Below are positions 7,468 to 11,619 of a stretch of 11,619 bases of DNA, piece by piece (the stretch's first letter is position 1; every line of letters begins with the position of its first letter). The notes under the pieces were generated by a model. That model was not told the DNA's origin. It saw only the letters and a program-made list of their open reading frames with translations, and made no database searches. A program made the position numbers and the translations under genes. The DNA comes from Treponema sp. (lineage in GTDB: Bacteria; Spirochaetota; Spirochaetia; Treponematales; Breznakiellaceae): NCBI GenBank assembly GCA_020216655.1, contig JAIWNU010000160.1, positions 1 to 11,619 of the forward strand. Direction: 5' to 3'.

Positions 7468-8070
7468 ATGGGAATAAACAGGCCGGACACCGAAGCCGAT
7501 GCTGAAGCATTTGTAGAAGCGGCCCGGCATTTTAAAGACATACTTGCAGACACATCGAGCCTTATAGTCCTAGCGGATATCGGGGCCCTGGAAACAGCCG
7601 CCAGCCTGTGGCGGCTCGCGACCATTGCAGAAGCTGCAGAAGAGGCCAGGCCAGAACTTCGTGCTCAGCTTGGCATTACGGAGCAACAGGGAGGCGCTTT
7701 AGATCCGGCCGACAGCATAGCACGGCCCCTGATCAGAATTGTTCCCGCATCGCACGCAGCGCCCACAGTACCCTCAGCAAAGGGCCCGATAACCAAAGGA
7801 ATGTCCACAGATCAGAAGCTCGTCGAAACGGCAAAGGCCCATCGCTGGCCGGTTTTAGCGGAGGACAGAAAAATTCTCATCGCCGCAGAAGAAGCTGGCC
7901 TTGTCTGTTTTGACTGTCTTGTGGCCATAGAACTTTTTAAGGCCCTGTCAGATGCAGGGCAAGAGGCGTATCCACGCTGGCACCGCAGAATCACAGAACG
8001 GAATACCTACACCGCCTACCGCCGTTCATGGGCAGAACAAATAGCCATTGCATTGCAGAAACTCATGTGA
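7468..8070 (+). CDS. Stand-alone PIN-domain-like protein (putative ribonuclease or nucleic-acid-binding protein)
   Basis: The 200-residue protein shows the pattern of a PIN domain, as in the COG2405/DUF3368 type. Near the start is 'ILADTSSLIVLADIGALE' with D28. In the second half is 'STDQKLVETAKAHRWPVLAE' with D115 and E120, followed by D133-R134 in 'AEDRKILIAAEEAGL' and 'CFDCLVAIELF'. PIN domains often cut RNA using three or four clustered acidic residues with divalent metal; D28, D115/E120 and D133 could form such a set. About 40 residues in the middle (70-110) are Pro/Ala-rich and match nothing I know. It starts 8 bases after the isomerase stop, with AGGA (7458-7461) overlapping that stop codon, so translation may be coupled. 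No antitoxin-like gene is next to it, which argues against a standard VapBC pair. The fold assignment is by motif only and is moderate. Confidence 0.72.
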   Translation: MGINRPDTEADAEAFVEAARHFKDILADTSSLIVLADIGALETAASLWRLATIAEAAEEARPELRAQLGITEQQGGALDPADSIARPLIRIVPASHAAPTVPSAKGPITKGMSTDQKLVETAKAHRWPVLAEDRKILIAAEEAGLVCFDCLVAIELFKALSDAGQEAYPRWHRRITERNTYTAYRRSWAEQIAIALQKLM

Positions 8071-8078
8071 CTTCTGGC

Positions 8079-8100
8079 GGGGCTTCTCGAGAAAAGCCCG
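8079..8100. terminator. Hairpin between convergent genes, possible terminator without U-tract
   Basis: GGGCTT (8080-8085) pairs with AAGCCC (8094-8099) around an inner TTCTCGAGAA palindrome. It stands in the 72-base gap between the PIN-like gene (+) and apbE (-), where a shared transcription end is expected. There is no run of T on either strand, so it is not a classical intrinsic terminator. Confidence 0.4.
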
Positions 8101-8142
8101 TGCAGCAAGTATCAGTACGCACCGAGCCGCTAAAACACCAGC

Positions 8143-9156
8143 TCAGTCAGCCCAACGGTACCGTTCGCTCGTTACGGTGAAACTTGAGCGGACACCGGCG
8201 GTAGCCCTGAGCGTCCCATCATCAAAAATAAATATGCCTTCCGCGTTCCCGAGGGATTCAAGAAGCGCCTTGCCTTTTTCATAACCCAGGGCAAACACAG
8301 TGGTAGAAAGACCGTCTGCATCGATGGAGCGGTCAGTCACTATCGTAACCGAAAGCAGCCTGTTTTGTACCGGATATCCATTAACAGTTGAAAGGATATG
8401 ATGATAGCGTACGCCGTCTTTAATCAAGAACCGCTCGTACACGCCGGAGGTCACCATGGTTTTGTTTTTTATCTCCAGAATGCCCACATAGGCACCCCGT
8501 TCACCCGCAGGGTCCTGAACACCAATCCGCCAGTTTTTGCCTCCCTGCTTTTCGCCGTAGGCAAGCACATTTCCGCCTAAATCAATAATCGCCCGATCTA
8601 CCTTTTTCTTTTTAAGGATCCGGGCTATTTCATCCGCCGCATAGCCCTTGGCGATGGCTCCCAGGTCCAGCGCCATACCCGGCCGTTTCAAAAACACGGT
8701 GCGCTGCGCTTGGTCTAGCACCACATCTTTCCAATTGATCAGGGGTAACACTTTTTTGATTTCTTCCGGTGACGGAACACGGGCATTGTCGGTACCGATA
8801 CCCCACAGCTTAACAAGGGGGCCAACCGTCGGGTCAAAGGCTCCTCCAGAAAGTTCTGCATAGCGAAGCGCGGCGGACAGCACATCGATGACATCGGCAT
8901 GAACGGTAACAGCCTCGCGTCCAGCGGCAGCATTCACCCGGTCCAATTCGGTACCAGCCTTGTTCACGCTCATATGGTCTTCTATTTCACGGAGCCGAGC
9001 AAAAAGTGTTCGGTATAACTCGGGCTTTCCCTTTTCATAGAGGTTGATAGTACATAGGGTTCCCAGCGCATATTCGGTCTGGGCCGGCATGGGTTTTGCG
9101 CAGGCGGCAAGGGTTAAAGCAAGGCCTGCAATAATAATACTTACAATTCGTTTCAT
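8143..9156 (-). CDS. apbE: FAD:protein FMN transferase / flavin-trafficking lipoprotein (ApbE/Ftp family)
   Basis: ApbE enzymes use FAD to attach FMN to Thr in proteins such as Rnf/Nqr subunits; the Treponema pallidum member (Ftp) was reported also to hydrolyse FAD to FMN and AMP. The 337-residue product starts with 'MKRIVSIIIAGLALTLAAC', a clear signal peptide with a perfect lipobox (LAAC, C19), so it should be a periplasm-facing lipoprotein. Family motifs follow in order: 'LGTLCTINLY', 'HMSVNKAGTELDRVN' (61-75), 'GGAFDPTVGPLVKLWG', 'LDLGAIAKGYAADE' (163-176), 'AIIDLGGNV', 'TSGVYER', 'HHILSTVNGYPV', and the metal-binding 'DADGLSTTVFALG' (279-291). The frame is open up to 9234, but ATG 9156 places the signal peptide at the start. 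There is no Shine-Dalgarno sequence before it. N65 replaces the Tyr common in other bacteria (see findings). No Rnf or Nqr genes are adjacent. Confidence 0.95.
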   Translation of the reverse strand: MKRIVSIIIAGLALTLAACAKPMPAQTEYALGTLCTINLYEKGKPELYRTLFARLREIEDHMSVNKAGTELDRVNAAAGREAVTVHADVIDVLSAALRYAELSGGAFDPTVGPLVKLWGIGTDNARVPSPEEIKKVLPLINWKDVVLDQAQRTVFLKRPGMALDLGAIAKGYAADEIARILKKKKVDRAIIDLGGNVLAYGEKQGGKNWRIGVQDPAGERGAYVGILEIKNKTMVTSGVYERFLIKDGVRYHHILSTVNGYPVQNRLLSVTIVTDRSIDADGLSTTVFALGYEKGKALLESLGNAEGIFIFDDGTLRATAGVRSSFTVTSERYRWAD

Positions 9157-9162
9157 AATGGG

Positions 9163-9191
9163 AGCATACAGGGAAAATACGCGTGGGGCAA
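9163..9191 (-). promoter_or_regulatory. Possible sigma-70 promoter of apbE, leaderless geometry
   Basis: On the minus strand TTGCCC (9191-9186) and TATGCT (9168-9163) stand 17 bases apart, each matching its consensus at four of six positions. The -10 box ends 6 bases before ATG 9156, so transcription would begin at the start codon itself. This fits the lack of a ribosome binding site but is unproven. Confidence 0.3.
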
Positions 9192-9233
9192 GCGGTAGTA
9201 GATTACTATTATGCTCATATAGACTGAAGACCA

Positions 9234-9263
9234 TTGGTGCATTACACTGTTACTACTCATAAT
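9234..9263 (+). promoter_or_regulatory. Possible promoter of the aldo/keto reductase unit
   Basis: TTGGTG (9234-9239) and CATAAT (9258-9263) lie 18 bases apart in the divergent gap. The implied start near 9270 falls in the ribosome binding site region, so the leader would be very short. Several other AT-rich hexamers in the gap (9204-9221) could serve instead. Confidence 0.25.
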
Positions 9264-9266
9264 ATA

Positions 9267-9274
9267 GAGGAGGA
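9267..9274 (+). promoter_or_regulatory. Strong ribosome binding site that fixes a TTG start
   Basis: GAGGAGGA ends 5 bases before TTG 9280. The first in-frame ATG (9316) has no purine-rich sequence before it, so this site decides for the TTG start of the aldo/keto reductase. Confidence 0.85.
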
Positions 9275-9279
9275 TTCCC

Positions 9280-10275
9280 TTGTCGTACACAGCCAGCGAA
9301 CACAGATACGCGGCCATGCCCTACCGCCGGTGCGGTCGGTCCGGGCTTGACTTGCCTGCCCTTTCTTTAGGTTTTTGGCACAACTTTGGCGGAACCTCTC
9401 CCTATGAAAATTCCCGCGCCATGGCCCGGACCGCCTTTGACGCGGGGATTACCCACTTTGACCTGGCCAATAATTACGGTCCCCCTCCTGGCAGCGCAGA
9501 AGAAACCATGGGCCGCCTATTAAAAGACGACTTTAAGCCTTACCGGCATGAACTTGTTATATCCACCAAAGCGGGGTATCTCATGTGGCCCGGCCCCTAT
9601 GGAGACCGGGGTTCCCGAAAATACCTGCTGGCCAGTTTGGATGACAGCCTGCGCAGAATGGGCCTCGATTATGTAGATATTTTCTATTCCCATAGACCCG
9701 ACTATGAAACACCGCTGGAAGAAACAATGGGAGCCCTTGCCCAGGCGGTCCGTCAGGGCAAGGCACTCTATGTGGGACTTTCTAACTATCCTGCAGACCG
9801 GACCCAGGAAGCCGCAGCCATATTAAGAGATCTTGGCGTGTCCTGCCTCATACACCAGCCCAAGTACAATATGTTTGACCGTTGGATTGAACGGGATCTG
9901 CTTTCGGTGTGTGGGGACGAGGGTATCGGAATTATGGCCTTTATGCCCCTCGCCCAGGGACTCCTGACAGGTAAATATCTGCAAGGGATTCCTGCCGATT
10001 CCCGGGCTGCTTCAGACAGCCCCTTCCTTAAATCCGAGCAAATTACTGAAACGGTGCTTGAAAAAATCCGCAGCCTGAACGCCTTGGCTGCGAACCGGGG
10101 GCAGAGCCTAGCCCAAATGGCTATAGCCTGGACTCTGAGGGATAAGCGAGTTACAAGCGCCCTTATCGGCGCAAGCCGGCCTGAACAGATTCGGGAAAAC
10201 ATCGGAGCCCTTACCAATCTTAGCTTTAGTACCGACGAACTAGCCGAAATTGACCGGATTGTGGGGAGGCCCTGA
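9280..10275 (+). CDS. Aldo/keto reductase, YghZ type (L-glyceraldehyde 3-phosphate reductase family)
   Basis: This cytoplasmic NADPH-dependent oxidoreductase has 331 residues and resembles E. coli YghZ (Gpr) along its whole length. Shared stretches include 'LPALSLGFWHNFGG', 'GITHFDLANNYGPPPGSAEE', 'ISTKAGYLMWPGPYGDRGSR', 'YVDIFYSHR', 'PLAQGLLTGKYLQGIP' and 'VTSALIGASRPEQIRENI'. The catalytic tetrad of the superfamily is present as D61, Y66, K97 and H138. E. coli YghZ reduces L-glyceraldehyde 3-phosphate to sn-glycerol 3-phosphate and also detoxifies methylglyoxal; the same role here is inferred from similarity. Translation starts at TTG 9280, supported by the GAGGAGGA site. The stop is 6 bases before the next gene, so the two are almost certainly co-transcribed. 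The protein ends shortly after 'ELAEIDRIVGRP', slightly shorter than the E. coli C-terminus. Confidence 0.93.
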   Translation: MSYTASEHRYAAMPYRRCGRSGLDLPALSLGFWHNFGGTSPYENSRAMARTAFDAGITHFDLANNYGPPPGSAEETMGRLLKDDFKPYRHELVISTKAGYLMWPGPYGDRGSRKYLLASLDDSLRRMGLDYVDIFYSHRPDYETPLEETMGALAQAVRQGKALYVGLSNYPADRTQEAAAILRDLGVSCLIHQPKYNMFDRWIERDLLSVCGDEGIGIMAFMPLAQGLLTGKYLQGIPADSRAASDSPFLKSEQITETVLEKIRSLNALAANRGQSLAQMAIAWTLRDKRVTSALIGASRPEQIRENIGALTNLSFSTDELAEIDRIVGRP

Positions 10276-10281
10276 ACTTTT

Positions 10282-11076
10282 ATGGAACAAACACTCCTCA
10301 CCGCCATGATTGCTGCAGCGAGGGAGGCCGGAGCCTTTCAGCTTTCCGAATTCCGCCGCCGGGGACCCGGCTGGGGAGACACAAAGGCAGCCCACGATTT
10401 TGTATCCTTTGTGGATGTGGAATCGGAGCGGCTCATTAAAACAACACTCGGTAAGGCCTTACCAGAAGCGGCCTTTTACGGCGAAGAAACCGAACAGCAG
10501 CGGGGGGTCCAATACACTTGGATTGTGGATCCCCTGGATGGGACAACCAATTTTCTTTCCGGTCTGGACCACTTTTCAGTCTCCATCGCCCTCTGGGAAG
10601 GAGAGAGACCAAAGCTCGCAGTCATTTATAAACCCGCCACGGAAGAACTCTTTACCGCCGCAGATGGCCTTGGAGCTTGGCGCAACGGGGTCCTCCTTGA
10701 ACGGGCAGCTCCCATGGACTGCGGCGCCGCCCTTATTGCCACCGGAACCCCCTACCGGTCCCCCGATACGGCGCAGGCCTTTTACCATGCCCTGGACCAG
10801 GTACTTAAGAAATTCCGGGATGTTCGGCGCTGCGGCTCGGCGGCCCTGGACCTTGCCTACCTAGCCGCGGGCTTTTTCCAGGGTTTCTGGGAAGTGGACC
10901 TGCAGCCCTACGACGTGGCGGCCGGTCTCCTCTTGCTCAAGGAAACGGGACACCCCTTCAGTACCTTTCAGGGAAGGCCCTACGATCCCTTTAAGCACCG
11001 GGGCTTCGTGACCGGCCGCCCCGGAGTATACGAGACCCTGCAACGACAGGTCGCCGCCGCCTACGGGGATCTATAG
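10282..11076 (+). CDS. Inositol monophosphatase family protein (SuhB/IMPase-like)
   Basis: The family consists of Mg2+-dependent, Li+-sensitive phosphatases acting on inositol phosphates, fructose 1,6-bisphosphate, 3'-phosphoadenosine 5'-phosphate or related sugars. The 264 residues are a normal length. The metal site is visible: 'GEE' (67-69), motif A 'DPLDGTTNF' with D83 and D86 (83-91), and motif B with D211 in 'PYDVAAG' (209-215). Most relatives have Trp before that Asp; here it is Tyr (Y210). 'DFVSFVDVESERLI' (39-52) is the usual early helix. The ATG is 6 bases after the reductase stop, and GGGGAGG (10263-10269) lies within the end of that gene, 12 bases upstream. Substrate cannot be told from sequence; the reductase partner hints at a small sugar phosphate. 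The gene runs 6 bases into the end of the convergent gene. Confidence 0.93.
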   Translation: MEQTLLTAMIAAAREAGAFQLSEFRRRGPGWGDTKAAHDFVSFVDVESERLIKTTLGKALPEAAFYGEETEQQRGVQYTWIVDPLDGTTNFLSGLDHFSVSIALWEGERPKLAVIYKPATEELFTAADGLGAWRNGVLLERAAPMDCGAALIATGTPYRSPDTAQAFYHALDQVLKKFRDVRRCGSAALDLAYLAAGFFQGFWEVDLQPYDVAAGLLLLKETGHPFSTFQGRPYDPFKHRGFVTGRPGVYETLQRQVAAAYGDL

Positions 11077-11343
11077 TCCAAAGAGCTTAATGCCCTCGTG
11101 GGGAAATTTTTCTTTTACCGCCTCTACGGCGGCGGCGATGCGGCGCCCCTCCGCTTCGTCGCACCAGATTATAAGAGCAAAGTTTTCTTCCGGCCATACC
11201 GCGTCTCCCATACGGGGACCGGAAGAGCCGACACCGTGAACTACGGGGATTTTAGTATATTCCTTAGCCACACCGGCCTTTGCAAAGGCATCAAAAAGGT
11301 CTTCTTCCACAGAACGGTTGGCAAAAAGTTCTAGTCGTATCAT
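11071..11343 (-). CDS. PG0541-like small transporter-associated protein
   Basis: This 90-residue protein begins 'MIRLELFANRSVEEDLFDAF' and resembles the small proteins named after PG0541 that accompany RND efflux genes in Bacteroidetes and spirochaetes; the fold is thought to be of the PII/ferredoxin-like kind. It has no membrane segment or signal peptide. Notable stretches are 'GVGSSGPRMGDAVWPEENF' (37-55), 'ALIIWCDEAEGRRI' (56-69), and a closing helix before 'EGIKLFGL'. Its ATG overlaps the stop of the upstream RND gene as ATGA (11343-11340), and AGGAGG (11356-11351) stands 7 bases before it, so translation is probably coupled to the pump. The function of the family is not established; a regulatory or small-molecule-sensing role at the pump is a guess. 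Family assignment rests on pattern memory and context. Confidence 0.82.
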   Translation of the reverse strand: MIRLELFANRSVEEDLFDAFAKAGVAKEYTKIPVVHGVGSSGPRMGDAVWPEENFALIIWCDEAEGRRIAAAVEAVKEKFPHEGIKLFGL

Positions 11344-11619
11344 TTCGCTGCCTCCTGGGCTGCTTTTTTACTCAATCCCGCGGCAATCCGCTCCCGGCGA
11401 GCCTCCGCACAGGCCTTGCGTTCATCAGCACGTTTATTAAAGATTGCATAAATGACGGGCATTAAAAACAAGGTCATCAGGGTACCGAAGGAAAGTCCCC
11501 CAAGGACGGTTTTCCCGATGGGGGCCACCAGTTCAGACCCTTCGCCGGGGAAAAACGCCATGGGAACAAGACCCAGCACGGTAGTAAGGGTGGTCATCAA
11601 TATGGGCCTGAGCCGATTG
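11340..11619 (-). CDS. RND efflux transporter, C-terminal part (5' end outside window)
   Basis: Only the last ~92 residues are present. 'NRLRPILMTTLTTVLGLVPM' at the window edge is the conserved entry to the second-last membrane region of AcrB/HAE1-type pumps. It is followed by 'AFFPGEGSELVAPIGKTVLG' and 'GLSFGTLMTLFLMPVIYAIF', which forms the last membrane helix, and then a charged cytoplasmic tail of about 32 residues ending in Lys. These pumps use proton flow to export drugs, detergents or other compounds in complex with a periplasmic adaptor and an outer-membrane channel, which are not in view. The gene overlaps the small PG0541-like gene by ATGA. The subfamily (HAE1 or another) cannot be fixed from the tail alone. 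Confidence 0.93.
   Translation of the reverse strand, partial: NRLRPILMTTLTTVLGLVPMAFFPGEGSELVAPIGKTVLGGLSFGTLMTLFLMPVIYAIFNKRADERKACAEARRERIAAGLSKKAAQEAAK

Noticed and set aside
7468..8070. Toxin-antitoxin pair
   Set aside because: No partner antitoxin gene is adjacent, and the gene is joined to an isomerase gene by an 8-base gap.
8048..8284. Small plus-strand frame across the convergent gap
   Set aside because: It begins inside the PIN-like gene, runs antisense to apbE, and has no ribosome binding site or family features.
9157..9234. Longer N-terminus for ApbE
   Set aside because: It would place 26 residues before an otherwise perfect lipoprotein signal peptide, and it also has no ribosome binding site.
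1..11619. CRISPR array, tRNA, rRNA, transposase or phage genes
   Set aside because: No regularly spaced repeats, RNA gene signatures or mobile-element proteins were seen on either strand.

Overview
The window looks like chromosomal DNA of a spirochaete, most likely a Treponema or a close relative, with moderate to slightly high GC. This is inferred from gene content rather than from any marker sequence. The clues are a cyclophilin-FKBP fusion immunophilin, an ApbE/Ftp-type lipoprotein with the 'MSVN' motif, signal peptides with relaxed lipoboxes, and a small PG0541-like protein next to an RND pump. There are no RNA genes, insertion sequences, CRISPR arrays or phage genes, and no stretch over 300 bases lacks a gene.

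Layout. The left edge holds the 3' half of recR (+). It converges on a 593-residue protein of unknown function (-) with a coiled coil and a Gly/Ala/Thr-rich repeat segment. From a divergent 88-bp gap starts a tight four-gene plus-strand run, probably one operon: glpK (glycerol kinase), a 903-residue soluble hybrid histidine kinase, a predicted lipoprotein joining a cyclophilin and an FKBP prolyl isomerase, and a stand-alone PIN-domain-like protein. The gaps inside this run are only 21, 2 and 8 bases. The run meets apbE (-, flavin-transfer lipoprotein) tail to tail over 72 bases that carry one hairpin.

From the next divergent gap (123 bases) runs a two-gene plus-strand unit: a YghZ-type aldo/keto reductase that starts at TTG behind a strong ribosome binding site, and an inositol-monophosphatase-family enzyme. 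The reductase unit overlaps by 6 bases the end of a minus-strand unit made of the 3' end of an RND efflux pump gene and a 90-residue PG0541-like protein joined by an ATGA overlap.

Working together. GlpK and a YghZ-type reductase can both supply sn-glycerol 3-phosphate, from glycerol and from L-glyceraldehyde 3-phosphate respectively, so the window has a faint three-carbon theme. The most unusual genes are the double immunophilin, which carries a G8 tract inside its catalytic region, and the hybrid kinase. The kinase is flanked by two degenerate phosphotransfer modules: an N-terminal receiver without its phospho-aspartate and a C-terminal HPt-like domain that keeps the histidine but not the Lys-Gly that normally follows. 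I see no clearly new multi-gene defence or mobile system here.
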